Assembly (NCBI RefSeq): GCF_030406405.1
Contig: NZ_JAUEPL010000020.1
Coordinates: forward strand, 42,098-106,097
Source of the DNA: Streptomyces ficellus
GTDB lineage: Bacteria; Actinomycetota; Actinomycetes; Streptomycetales; Streptomycetaceae
Length of the DNA stretch: 64,000 nucleotides
Reading direction: 5' to 3'
Positions within the stretch are counted from its first letter, which is position 1, and every line of letters begins with the position of its first letter. Below are positions 23,811 to 31,639 of this stretch, one piece after another. The position numbers and the translations under genes are program-made. The notes under the pieces are model-generated. The model was not told the DNA's origin. It was given only the letters and a program-made list of their open reading frames with translations, and ran no database searches.

Positions 23811-24160
23811 GAAGGCGAAGACCGTGAAGACCTCCTCCTGGGCAACGCTCTCCGTCGCGTCGATGCCCGCGTCCAGATCGGTCAAGAGCGCCACGGCGGC
23901 GTAGCCGAGGGCGGGTTCCCGAGCCGGGACCGCCTCGGGGTGCCCGGGCCCAGCTCGCGCCGGAGGGGGCCGACCGCGCAGGGGGCCAGGATCCGGCGCA
24001 CACCGACAGACCGGATCGCCCAGTGGGTTCGCCCGGTAGTTGATCTTGTACGGCGGGATGCGGTGCCCACGGCCGCGCCGGGGCAGGAACGCCACTCGCC
24101 GCCCCTCGGCCGTGCCCAGCATCAGGGCATCGGACGGTGGACCGTAGGGCGTGCCGATCC
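23811..24160 (-). pseudogene. Decayed S-methyl-5'-thioadenosine phosphorylase gene
   Basis: Three separate stretches on the minus strand match MTA phosphorylase in order but in different frames. They are IGTPYGPPSDALMLG plus EGRRVAFLPRRGRGHRIPP and KINYRAN (about 24150-24030), then after a frameshift SVGVRRILAPCAVGPLRREL (about 23990-23940), then ALLTDLDAGIDATESVAQEE (about 23880-23820), which corresponds to the C-terminus. The intact family protein is about 260-290 aa, so the N-terminal tip and the central catalytic half are deleted. It is a broken remnant between the importer and the candidate metallophore locus, with no promoter evidence. Confidence 0.75.
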
Positions 24161-24212
24161 GTACCGGCTGACTCCGAGGTGCACAGACGACGGGGCATGA
24201 GTCTCCTGTAGG

Positions 24213-25106
24213 TCAACCGATCTGTCGCGCGGGCCCGATGGGCTGGCCGGCGGTCAGCAAGCTGCGGGCACTTCGGGGACGGCGAGGCGGGGCGACGCGG
24301 CGGAGAGTCCCCGTGCCCACAAGCGCGGAGAAGTCGATCGTGTCGTGGCCCTCGGCGAGCAGGCCCGCCGTGAACCGCCGGCGGACGCGTTCCACCGCGG
24401 TGACGGGCAAGCCGTCGAGCAGGCCCCTGAACCTGGTGCCGGACACCAGGGACCACAACAGGCCGGGATCGCCGGGCACGGCGAGCGGGACGTACTGCAC
24501 ATCGATGCATGACAGCGAGCGGGCAGCGAGCCAGTCCCTGAACGACCGTGTTGTGCCGAGGGGTTGGAGCGGGGTGGCCGGCCGTGGGACGTCGGCAAGC
24601 CGCGGCCGTTCCGGCACGACGGCCCGATGGATCAACTCCGCCAGCGGCTCGAACACGCCCTGGGACCAGATGGCCACGGTCAGCCGGCCACCAGGCCGCA
24701 CCAGCCTCAGCAGTCGCTCTGTTCCTGCCGCCACGTCGGGAAACGAGGAGACACCGAGCGAACACACCACGGCGTCGTAACCACCGGGAGGTGCGGGCCA
24801 GTCGAGGACGTCGCCCCGCACGAAGCGCACGTTGGACAGACCCCGGATCGCGGCCTTCGCGCGGCCCCGCTCAAGCGAGGCCTCCGCGAGGTCGACTGCG
24901 TCGATCACGCCGTGCGGGCTGACCTGATCGGCGGCCGGGATCGCGGACGCCCCCGAGCCGCAGCATGCGTCGAGCACATGCGCACCTGGGCGCAGGCGCG
25001 CGGCCTTGATGGTGGCCGCACCGATCGGCGACCACAACGCGCTGAACAGTCGGTCCGAGCTCTCTGTCCCTTCTGCCAATCCGGCGGCCACGTCGCGCGG
25101 TTCCAT
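24213..25106 (-). CDS. Class I SAM-dependent methyltransferase, Zur-box-associated
   Basis: A 297-aa methyltransferase with motif I VLDACCGSGASAIPAADQV, acidic motif II VIDAVDLAEASLERG, and post-motif segments FVRGDVLDWPAPPGGYDAVVC and LLRLVRPGGRLTVAIWS, as in UbiE/menaquinone-type enzymes. The ATG at 25106 lies 41 bp downstream of a Zur/Fur-type box (25147-25161), so metal-controlled expression is likely. Its substrate is unknown. It is divergent from the metallophore-like operon and shares that intergenic region, suggesting the same regulator and pathway. No ribosome site of the AGGAGG type stands out. Confidence 0.85.
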   Translation of the reverse strand: MEPRDVAAGLAEGTESSDRLFSALWSPIGAATIKAARLRPGAHVLDACCGSGASAIPAADQVSPHGVIDAVDLAEASLERGRAKAAIRGLSNVRFVRGDVLDWPAPPGGYDAVVCSLGVSSFPDVAAGTERLLRLVRPGGRLTVAIWSQGVFEPLAELIHRAVVPERPRLADVPRPATPLQPLGTTRSFRDWLAARSLSCIDVQYVPLAVPGDPGLLWSLVSGTRFRGLLDGLPVTAVERVRRRFTAGLLAEGHDTIDFSALVGTGTLRRVAPPRRPRSARSLLTAGQPIGPARQIG

Positions 25107-25146
25107 ACAAACTCCCGTCCGAAGGCGACAGCCAGAACAGCGTATA

Positions 25147-25161
25147 TGAAAATGATTATCA
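25147..25161. promoter_or_regulatory. Zur/Fur-family operator (left copy)
   Basis: TGAAAATGATTATCA is a 15-bp palindrome with one unmatched pair. It differs by one base from the streptomycete Zur-box core TGAAAATGATTTTCA and by one base from the 7-1-7 Fur box. It is 40 bp before the methyltransferase ATG. The A/T-rich match stands out sharply in DNA of more than 70% GC. Confidence 0.8.
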
Positions 25162-25497
25162 CTACTACCCCTCCGACGCTCGCCGCCGTCACGCCGAACC
25201 GCCGAGGTCACCACGGAGCCTCGGCAAGCGGTAGCAGCCGGCGGAAGGGAGGAGGCACTCAAGGAGCAGGTGACCGCCCGGCGATGCGCCGGCCGCAGTT
25301 GTCGAGACCCGGCGGAGGCGCCGCACCCGGTCAACAGGACGACCCCGGCATCGCCGTGCCCATCAACGCGTCCCACGCCTCTGTCAGCGCCGCTCGCATG
25401 CGGCGGGCGGACAAGGCGCGGCCACGCGTACGGACTGCGACCGGCCGCGCAAGCCACCACAGGCCCGGTCATTCCCTGAGGGATCATCAGACGACAT
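25162..25497. other. Intergenic stretch between the two metal boxes; no coherent gene
   Basis: This 336 bp has no reading frame with recognisable protein on either strand. The minus strand briefly reads VVLLTGCGASAGS, which looks like a lipobox, but lacks a start and a continuing domain. It may hold promoter elements and residue of a lost gene. Confidence 0.4.
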
Positions 25498-25512
25498 TGA
25501 CAATCATTTTCA
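25498..25512. promoter_or_regulatory. Zur/Fur-family operator (right copy)
   Basis: TGACAATCATTTTCA; its reverse complement TGAAAATGATTGTCA matches the left copy at 14 of 15 positions. It lies 89 bp before the scar gene at 25602 and so probably controls the rightward operon (methyltransferase to MFS exporter). Confidence 0.8.
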
Positions 25513-25601
25513 TCTGATGGATGCTGCTCGGGCCCCGCACCCTCCGCTCCGTCCAGCGGCCGCGGTGCGGGGACCACTCCATGTGATCTTCTGGGAGCAG
25601 C

Positions 25602-25940
25602 ATGTCGGTCTTTCACAGCCGCCGAGAATTCCTCGCCCTCACTGGCACCGCCGACGCCCTGGCGCTCACCGGGTGCGGTGCCGGCTCCGGCAGCGGCGGC
25701 CCGGCGTGGAGTGCCCCGGGCGCCACCGCAGCGGTTCTCGCCGAACTCGCCCGGCTCCGCGAGGAGCACGGCACCGCGCTCCTTTGAGTGAGCCACGACC
25801 TCGGACTTCTCACCGTCGTCGCGCACCACATCGTCGTCATCGACGGCGGCCACACCGTCGGAACCGGAGCACCCGACCAGGCACTGCGAGCGCCATTGGC
25901 CACCCTCACCCGGCGCCTCGTACGCGCCAGGGATCTCGGC
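25602..25940 (+). pseudogene. ABC-importer scar: binding-protein signal fused to ATPase C-terminal part, with in-frame stop
   Basis: The frame starts MSVFHSRREFLALTG and continues DALALTGCGAGSGSGG, a lipoprotein signal with lipobox. It then jumps to VLAELARLREEHGTALL, an in-frame TGA at 25785-25787, and VSHDLGLLTVVAHHIVV followed by IDGGHTVGTGAPDQALRA. The latter is the post-Walker-B helix, H-loop and C-terminal end of an oligopeptide/nickel-type ABC ATPase. The simplest reading is that one deletion removed the body of a binding protein, any permeases and the ATPase front, joining the two ends; the TGA then arose where the ATPase needs a hydrophobic residue. An AGCAG-type ribosome site precedes the ATG. 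The importer is no longer functional. Confidence 0.75.
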
Positions 25941-26030
25941 ACGGCCCTGGCGGCCACCGGCCTGCCCCGGCCGGCCGCACCCGGTTCCCCACTGCACGAG
26001 CTTCCACCACACCCCGACCACGGAGGACCC

Positions 26031-26801
26031 ATGACCGACCGGACCGCAGCCGGCGGCGCCGCAGCGTCCCAGGACGACGCCCGTGCCGTGCTGGACTCGC
26101 TGCCCGGCACGCTGCCCCGGGACGAGATCCTCGCGATCAACAGCTCCGCGTCCGACATCCACACCACCCGGACGTACGAGTACAACGGCTGGGCGTTCAC
26201 GCTGCCGCCGGGCGTCTTCAAGCCGGGCGACACCAGCCGCATCGTGCACGACCGGCTGCTGGACGGCACGATCCCCGTCAAGGGCAGGTCGTACGCGGCC
26301 ATGGGCGTCGGACTCGGTGTCGAGGCCGTCATCGCCGGCACGCTCGGGGCGCGGGAGATCTACGCGGCCGACGTCCACCCGGACAGCGTGGCGACGGCCG
26401 CCGAGCACTACCGGCGCATCGTCGGGGACCGGCCGGACACGGTCTTCCGGCCCCTGGTGTCCAACCTCTTCGAGGAGTTCCCTGACTCGCCCCGGCTGGA
26501 CGTCATCACCTTCAACCCGCCCGCGGTCTCCACACGGACCAGCGACGATCCGACCGTGGTCCGCAACGTCTGTGTGGGCGCCGAGATCGTCACGCGCTTC
26601 TTCGACCAGATCGTCACGCGCGACCTGCTCGCACCCGGGGGCGAGATCTACCTGATCGTCTCCAACACCGCGGAACTCAAGCGGATCGTCGGCTACGGGA
26701 TGGACGCCGGGTTCCGGCCCGAGATCCTGCACCGCCAGACATGGGAGGGCGACGACTGCCAGGCGTACCTGTTCAAGCTCATCCGCCACGACGCCGCCTG
26801 A
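26031..26801 (+). CDS. SAM-dependent methyltransferase with NPPA motif
   Basis: A 256-aa Rossmann methyltransferase. The motif I region YAAMGVGLGVEAVIAGTLG departs from the usual ExGxGxG. The acidic motif is IYAADVHPDSVATAAEHY, and LDVITFNPPAVS carries the NPP[Y/A]-type motif IV used by PrmC/RlmG-like N-methyltransferases. The ATG at 26031 has CGGAGGACCC just upstream. An upstream extension in the same frame belongs to the ABC scar. It is the first intact gene behind the right metal box and is followed 15 bp later by the PLP enzyme. N-methylation or aminocarboxypropyl transfer in a small-molecule pathway is possible; the substrate is unknown. Confidence 0.82.
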   Translation: MTDRTAAGGAAASQDDARAVLDSLPGTLPRDEILAINSSASDIHTTRTYEYNGWAFTLPPGVFKPGDTSRIVHDRLLDGTIPVKGRSYAAMGVGLGVEAVIAGTLGAREIYAADVHPDSVATAAEHYRRIVGDRPDTVFRPLVSNLFEEFPDSPRLDVITFNPPAVSTRTSDDPTVVRNVCVGAEIVTRFFDQIVTRDLLAPGGEIYLIVSNTAELKRIVGYGMDAGFRPEILHRQTWEGDDCQAYLFKLIRHDAA

Positions 26802-26816
26802 CCGGGAGGACAAGAC

Positions 26817-27851
26817 ATGCACGAGCACATAGCCGAGGCCGTCAAGGAACCGGACGTCGTGAGCGTCCCCCCGGGCGCGATCTGTCTGCGCTTCGAGACG
26901 ATGAAGCTGTACTCGGCCCTCGGCGCCGTACGCCATCTGCTGGATACCGGACAGGTCAAACCCGGTGACACCCTGGTCGACAGCTCCAGCGGCATCTACG
27001 CCCACGCGCTCGCCCTCGCCTGCCACCGCTATGGCCTGCACTGTCACATCGTCGGCTCGACAACGGTCGACCGCACCCTCCGGGTCCAGCTGGAGATCCT
27101 CGGCGCCACCCTGGAACAAGTGCGGCCCTCCAAGAACCTGCGCCTGGACCAGAACCTGCGCGTCGAGCGGATCGGGGAACTGCTGCGCGAGAACCCGCAC
27201 TACCACTGGATGCGGCAGTACCACGACGCCATCCACTACCTGGGTTACCGCGACGTCGCCGACCTGATCCGCAAGGAGGTCCCGGAGGGCCCGCTCTCGC
27301 TCGTCGGGGGCGTGGGCACCGGAGCGTCCACCGGCGCCATCGCCACCTACCTGCGCGAGGCGGGCCGGGACGTGACGCTCGTCGGAGTGCAGCCGTTCGG
27401 CAGCGTCACCTTCGGCGCCGAGCACGTCTTGGACCCGGACATGATCATCGCCGGTATCGGCAGCTCCATCCCCTTCCAGAACGTCCGGCAGGATCTGTAC
27501 GACCGCATCCACTGGGTCAACTTCGACTACGCCATGTCGGGCGCCGTCGAACTCCTGCGGGCCAGCGGCATCTTCGCCGGCCTGTCGGCGGGGGCCGCGT
27601 ACCTCGCCACCCTGTGGGAGCGCGAGCGCGACACCGCCAGGACGTACGTCTTCCTCGCCGCCGACACCGGGCACCGGTACGTGGACACCGCCTACGCCCA
27701 CCACCCCGACGCCGTGGGCCTCGGGTCCTTGCGGCCCCATGAGGTCACCGCGCAGGACGAGCTGCGGCACCCGTGGTCGGCGATGGACTGGCCGCCGACC
27801 GACAGCGCGCTGCTGCGTGGCGGTCCTGTTCTGGTGCCCGAAAGGGCCTAG
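26817..27851 (+). CDS. Cysteine-synthase-fold PLP-dependent enzyme
   Basis: A 344-aa type II PLP enzyme. FETMKLYSALGAVRHLL near residue 30 carries the candidate Schiff-base lysine (compare K in the N-P-T-G-S-x-K-D region of cysteine synthases), and DSSSGIYAHALALACHRYG is the substrate-binding SSGNxG-type loop with N replaced by I-Y. VGGVGTGASTGAIATYL is the phosphate-binding G-rich loop, and IFAGLSAGAAYLATL resembles the C-terminal GxSSGA. Relatives such as SbnA perform beta-replacement to build diamino-acid siderophore units. AGGAGG-like GGGAGGACA precedes the ATG. Its place behind a Zur-type box points to making a metal ligand; the exact reaction is inferred. Confidence 0.88.
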   Translation: MHEHIAEAVKEPDVVSVPPGAICLRFETMKLYSALGAVRHLLDTGQVKPGDTLVDSSSGIYAHALALACHRYGLHCHIVGSTTVDRTLRVQLEILGATLEQVRPSKNLRLDQNLRVERIGELLRENPHYHWMRQYHDAIHYLGYRDVADLIRKEVPEGPLSLVGGVGTGASTGAIATYLREAGRDVTLVGVQPFGSVTFGAEHVLDPDMIIAGIGSSIPFQNVRQDLYDRIHWVNFDYAMSGAVELLRASGIFAGLSAGAAYLATLWERERDTARTYVFLAADTGHRYVDTAYAHHPDAVGLGSLRPHEVTAQDELRHPWSAMDWPPTDSALLRGGPVLVPERA

Positions 27852-27929
27852 CGTCGCCGCCGGGCGTGCCCAACGCCCCTGCGTACCGCCCCTGCGTACT
27901 GCCCTTCTCCGACCGGAAGGTCTCCCGTC

Positions 27930-28709
27930 ATGCCCCTCGACGAGCAGCTCTCACGCGGCTTCGTTCTCCTGCCGCGCCTCCTCGACGCCGCCGGGACGGC
28001 GGCTGTGGGCGAGGCGGCGGAAGCCGTGCTCGCGCGCGTGACCAAGAAGGCATCGGAAGGGGTGGCCGACGTCACCGTGTGGCCGGACGGGCACCGGCTG
28101 GAGCAGGTGGACGGCACCACCGTCCACTGGGAGCCCGACGCCCGTCCGCCCGCGGTCCGCAGCCTCGCACCGGTCACGCACCTGCACCCGGCGCTGGACG
28201 CCCTGTGGACGGACGACCGGATCACCGGCCCCATACGGCGGATCGTGAACAGCGAGCGGCTCGGTCCGTTCACCTCCAAGCTCAACTTCAAGCGCGCGGG
28301 CGTCGGTTCGGAGTTCCGCTGGCACCAGGACTACCCGTACTGGTACTGCTGCGCCGGGCCCGACGCCCGGGACGTCGCCACCGCGATGATCTTCCTCGAC
28401 GACGTCACGACCGACAACGGCGCTCTGGAGATCGTGCCGGGCAGCCACCTGGCCGGTCCCGCGCCGCGGGACCGGTCCGAGCCCACCGGCCTGCTGGTGG
28501 ACACCGCGCGCACCGATGTGAGCGGCGCGGTGACCGTCGAGGCGCCGGCCGGCTCCGTCCTGATGTTCCCCGGGCTCATCGTGCACCGCTCCGGCCCCAA
28601 CCGGACGGCCCGGGACCGGCGTTCGCTCCTGCTGTGCTTCCAGCCCGCCGGGCGTCCCGAGCTCCCGGCGCTCCCCTACCGGGCGGAGCGGCTCGCCGAC
28701 CTTCCCTGA
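27930..28709 (+). CDS. Phytanoyl-CoA dioxygenase (PhyH) family Fe(II)/2-oxoglutarate oxygenase
   Basis: A 259-aa protein with the double-stranded beta-helix iron site: FRWHQDYPYW supplies H-x-D, and VLMFPGLIVHRSGPNRT supplies the distal His followed by the 2-oxoglutarate-binding region (RRSLLLCFQ). MIFLDDVTTDNGALEIVPGSH is the conserved PhyH core. It would hydroxylate a small substrate, for example an amino acid side chain. It lies 78 bp after the PLP enzyme, with GGAAGG before the ATG. Hydroxylated amino acids are common metal ligands, which suits the locus. Confidence 0.92.
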   Translation: MPLDEQLSRGFVLLPRLLDAAGTAAVGEAAEAVLARVTKKASEGVADVTVWPDGHRLEQVDGTTVHWEPDARPPAVRSLAPVTHLHPALDALWTDDRITGPIRRIVNSERLGPFTSKLNFKRAGVGSEFRWHQDYPYWYCCAGPDARDVATAMIFLDDVTTDNGALEIVPGSHLAGPAPRDRSEPTGLLVDTARTDVSGAVTVEAPAGSVLMFPGLIVHRSGPNRTARDRRSLLLCFQPAGRPELPALPYRAERLADLP

Positions 28710-28751
28710 CTTTCCCTCCTTTTTTGTCAACACCCCCGAGAAAGAACCGAT

Positions 28752-29573
28752 ATGCCTTCCTCACAGCCGTACTCCGTACCCGAGCTCCAGCAGGCCGTCC
28801 TCGACGGCGCTTTCGGCCCCCGTCCGCAGGAACTGGCCGTCACCAGCGCCTTCTGGCTCCACCACACCACCCGGCTCGCCGGCAGCCAGGTCACGTACCG
28901 CAACAGCTACCTGCTGATGAGGTCCGGTGACGCCTTCGGCGCCTGCTCCTTCGAAGCCGGCGAGGTCGCCCCCGACTTCTGCGCCGACGCCTCCGGGCAG
29001 ACCCTCGACACCCTCATCCGGCACGACTCGGCGCCGGTGCGCATCGCCGCGCTCGACGCCTACCTCGGGCGCGTACAACCGCACCGCAGCGCCGCGAACG
29101 CCGAGACCGTCACCCTTCCCACCGGAACGCCGGAGGAGCGGGCGCAGGCCAGGGACGCGGCCGTGGCCGGGCTCCTCGACATCGCGCCCGGCGCGAAGGT
29201 CGCCCTCATCGGCGTCGTCAACCCGCTCGTCGCCGCGATACGCGAGCAGGGCGGCGTCCCGCTGCCCTGCGACTTCAACCTGCGCACCACCAACTGGGGC
29301 GACCCCGTCACCGACGACATGGCGCAGGTCCTCGCCGAGGCGGACGCCGTGGTCGCCACCGGCATGACGCTCAGCAACGGCAGCTTCGACCAGATCCTCG
29401 AACACTGCCGCAAGCAGGAACTGCCTCTGGTGGTGTACGCCCAGACCGGCAGCGCCGTCGCGCGCGCCTTCCTGGGTGCCGGCGTGACCGCGCTGTCCGC
29501 CGAGCCCTTCCCCTTCTCCCAGTTCAGCGCCGACGCCACCGCGCTGTACCGGTACCGGGCGGAGCAGGCATGA
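28752..29573 (+). CDS. DUF364 'putative heavy-metal chelation' Rossmann-like protein
   Basis: A 273-aa protein of the DUF364 type. The N-terminal half has LAVTSAFWLHHTTRLAGSQV and YRNSYLLMRSGDAFGACSFE; the C-terminal Rossmann-like half has APGAKVALIGVVNPLVAAI, VTDDMAQVLAEADAVVATG and MTLSNGSFDQILEHC with the T-L-x-N-G-[ST] motif of the family. The family was named for a proposed metal-chelating role; biochemical evidence is slight. It overlaps the MFS exporter start by 4 bp. In a Zur-box-linked operon it may handle or sense a metal complex. Confidence 0.82.
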   Translation: MPSSQPYSVPELQQAVLDGAFGPRPQELAVTSAFWLHHTTRLAGSQVTYRNSYLLMRSGDAFGACSFEAGEVAPDFCADASGQTLDTLIRHDSAPVRIAALDAYLGRVQPHRSAANAETVTLPTGTPEERAQARDAAVAGLLDIAPGAKVALIGVVNPLVAAIREQGGVPLPCDFNLRTTNWGDPVTDDMAQVLAEADAVVATGMTLSNGSFDQILEHCRKQELPLVVYAQTGSAVARAFLGAGVTALSAEPFPFSQFSADATALYRYRAEQA

Positions 29574-30877
29574 GCAGCGAGACCCAGGGCGCCGCGGCCT
29601 CCCCCGAGGCTCCCGCCAAGGCTGCCGACACGGCCGTGGGGCAGGCTGCGACGGGCGGCGGAGAGGTACCGGGCGATTGGAAGATGACCCGCCTCCTGTG
29701 GCCGTTCATGCTCGCCTCGGCCGTCGGGCTGGTGCCCTTCACGATCTACAGCACCTTCCTCGTGCCCATCGCCCACGCGGCGGACGGCGGCATCGCCGCA
29801 CTCGGCCAACTGCGCGGCCTCGGTGGCCTCGCGGCCCTGGCCGTGGGCACCGCGCTGGCACCGCTGATCGACCGCGTACGCAAGGAATGGGCGGCCGCGG
29901 GCGGACTCGCCGTCCTGGCCGTCTCCGCCGCGCTCGGCGCGAGCGGTGATCTCCTGATGCTGGCGGCCTTCTGCCTGCTCGTCGGGGCCGGTACGGCGGT
30001 ACTGAACCCGGCCCTCACGGCGGCCGCGGCCGACCGCTTCGACAACGACGCCGCCGCGGGCCGCGCGGCGACGCTGATCACCGCCACGCAGTCGCTGACC
30101 GCCCTCCTCGCGGCGCCGCTGGTCGCACTGCCGGCCCTGCTGTGGGGCTGGCAGGGGGACCTGTGGGCCATCGCCGCGGTCTCGTCCGTGCTGGCCCTGT
30201 ACTTCCTCCTCCGGGGCCGCCGTCGCCACGATGTGGGCGTGGGCGGCGCGGCGGAGAAGGCGGAGAAGCCGGGGTACCTGGAGTCGTTCCGGTTGCTGGG
30301 AGCCCTGCCCGGAGTGGTCCCGCTGCTGCTGGTCGCCATGCTGCGGACGGCGGCCTTCATGGGCTACCTCGCCTACCTCGCCGCCTTCTACGACGAACGC
30401 TTCGGTCTCGGACCCGAGACGTTCACGATCGTGTGGACGCTCAGCGGCACGTCGTTCTTCCTCGGCAACCTGTTCGCCGGGCGACTGCTGAGCGCCGAAC
30501 GGCCGAGGATCCCCAGCGAGCGCCTGATGGCACTGGCGCTGCTGGTGGCGCTGTCCGCCCTGGTCGGTGTCTTCTTCACGCGGTCGCTGTTCCTCGCCCT
30601 TCCGCTGACGGCGCTGGTCGGCGTCGGACACGCGACGGTGGCGGCCTGCGTCACCACACTGCTCGTACGCCGCTGCGGCTCCCTGCGGGGCACGGCGCTC
30701 AGCATCAACGCCGCCGGTATGAGCTTCGGCGTCTTCCTCGGGGCCGGGCTGGGCGGTGTGGGGCTCGCGCTCGGCGGATACCCCGGTACGGCGGCGGTGC
30801 TGGGCGGGCTGACGCTCGTGGCACTCGTCCTCGCCCGGGTGGCGGCCCGGTCCACTCCTCCGCCCACGACGGACTGA
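29570..30877 (+). CDS. MFS transporter, 12-helix, probable exporter
   Basis: A 435-aa membrane protein with about a 35-residue cytoplasmic head and then two six-helix bundles. GDWKMTRLLWPFMLASAVGL opens the first helix, LGQLRGLGGLAALAVGTALAPLIDRVRKEW contains the loop 2-3 region, and RPRIPSERLMALALL with GTALSINAAGMSFGVFLGAG lies in the second bundle. The ATG overlaps the DUF364 stop (ATGA), so it is part of the candidate metallophore operon and would export its product. A hairpin terminator follows at 30927. Confidence 0.9.
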   Translation: MSSETQGAAASPEAPAKAADTAVGQAATGGGEVPGDWKMTRLLWPFMLASAVGLVPFTIYSTFLVPIAHAADGGIAALGQLRGLGGLAALAVGTALAPLIDRVRKEWAAAGGLAVLAVSAALGASGDLLMLAAFCLLVGAGTAVLNPALTAAAADRFDNDAAAGRAATLITATQSLTALLAAPLVALPALLWGWQGDLWAIAAVSSVLALYFLLRGRRRHDVGVGGAAEKAEKPGYLESFRLLGALPGVVPLLLVAMLRTAAFMGYLAYLAAFYDERFGLGPETFTIVWTLSGTSFFLGNLFAGRLLSAERPRIPSERLMALALLVALSALVGVFFTRSLFLALPLTALVGVGHATVAACVTTLLVRRCGSLRGTALSINAAGMSFGVFLGAGLGGVGLALGGYPGTAAVLGGLTLVALVLARVAARSTPPPTTD

Positions 30878-30926
30878 GGCTCCACCGCATGCCCGGCACA
30901 CGGCACACGGCATGCGATCGTCACCG

Positions 30927-30985
30927 GCCAGGGGCCTGCGAGCCGTGCAGCGTGCTGCATGCTGCGTGCTGCGCAGGCCCCTGGC
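30927..30985 (+). terminator. Terminator of the candidate metallophore operon
   Basis: GCCAGGGGCCTGCG pairs perfectly with CGCAGGCCCCTGGC around a 31-base arm rich in GTGCTGC repeats. It starts 49 bp after the MFS stop. Confidence 0.7.
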
Positions 30986-31034
30986 GTCGTACCGCAGGAA
31001 GAGCGTTCATCAGGGAGTCAGTGGTGACGGTCAC

Positions 31035-31250
31035 AGGGGACTCCACGCGCTGATGGGCGAGGCGGGCGTCCGCGTCGGGCTCACCACCGTGTACCGCGCG
31101 CTGCAGGACGTGGAGCGGGCCGGCACCGCCGATGTCGTCCGGTCGACGGGGTTCGCGGACGTCGAGCACACCCTGGAGCTCACCGGAATCTGCGCCGGTT
31201 GCCGAAGCGGCGCGGACGACGGTGGACCCGGCGCACCGCCGCCCTTCTGA
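31035..31250 (+). pseudogene. Truncated Fur/Zur-family regulator gene
   Basis: The frame reads LHALMGEAGVRVGLTTVYRA and LQDVERAGTADVVRSTG, the recognition-helix and wing part of a Fur-family repressor. It then passes directly to FADVEHTLELTGICAGCR, which is the C-terminal end of streptomycete Zur-type proteins. Missing are the N-terminal helix and roughly 30-40 central residues that hold the dimerisation strands and the HHHHL-type metal site with the first C-x-x-C. A stop follows at 31248. The gene can no longer make a metal-responsive dimer. Its position at the end of the Zur-box-linked locus suggests it was the local regulator. Confidence 0.7.
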
Positions 31251-31507
31251 CGCCCGCGCCGAGCCCCACACGGTCTCCGGTGACCTGGGGTACGCGGCCA
31301 GCCGGAACGCCCCGTGGATGCGACGGGTGACGTACCACCCAGCGCTACCCACACCGGACGCACACAAGATCACGGCTGCCCGCGCAGCGCTCTCCGAAGA
31401 CCTCAGCGTGCTCCGCGCCACACGATCCCCGCCGAGCCCGATCGTGGTCACCCTCTGGCGCCGGTCACGTGCGCCGGTCCCCAAACGGGTCCCCGAAAAT
31501 GATCAAA

Positions 31508-31537
31508 GGCCGGTTTCGGATGCCTCCGAAACCGGCC
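31508..31537 (-). terminator. Terminator of the tRNA gene
   Basis: GGCCGGTTTCGGA pairs perfectly with TCCGAAACCGGCC around TGCC; on the minus strand it is followed by TTTGATCATTTT. It lies just downstream of tRNA-Pro. Confidence 0.85.
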
Positions 31538-31558
31538 CTGACCTGCGACTCTCACGAG

Positions 31559-31632
<74 letters not shown>

Positions 31633-31639
31633 TTGCCCG

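Noticed and set aside
25147..25512. Reading the two boxes as classical iron Fur boxes
   Set aside because: The core fits both Fur and Zur, but streptomycetes mainly use DmdR for iron, and their Zur box is TGAAAATGATTTTCA-like, so Zur is preferred.
24213..27770. A leftward open frame of 1185 codons covering the metal locus
   Set aside because: Only its last 297 codons (from 25106) match a protein family; the rest is antisense to well-supported rightward genes and is Arg/Gly/Val-rich GC noise.
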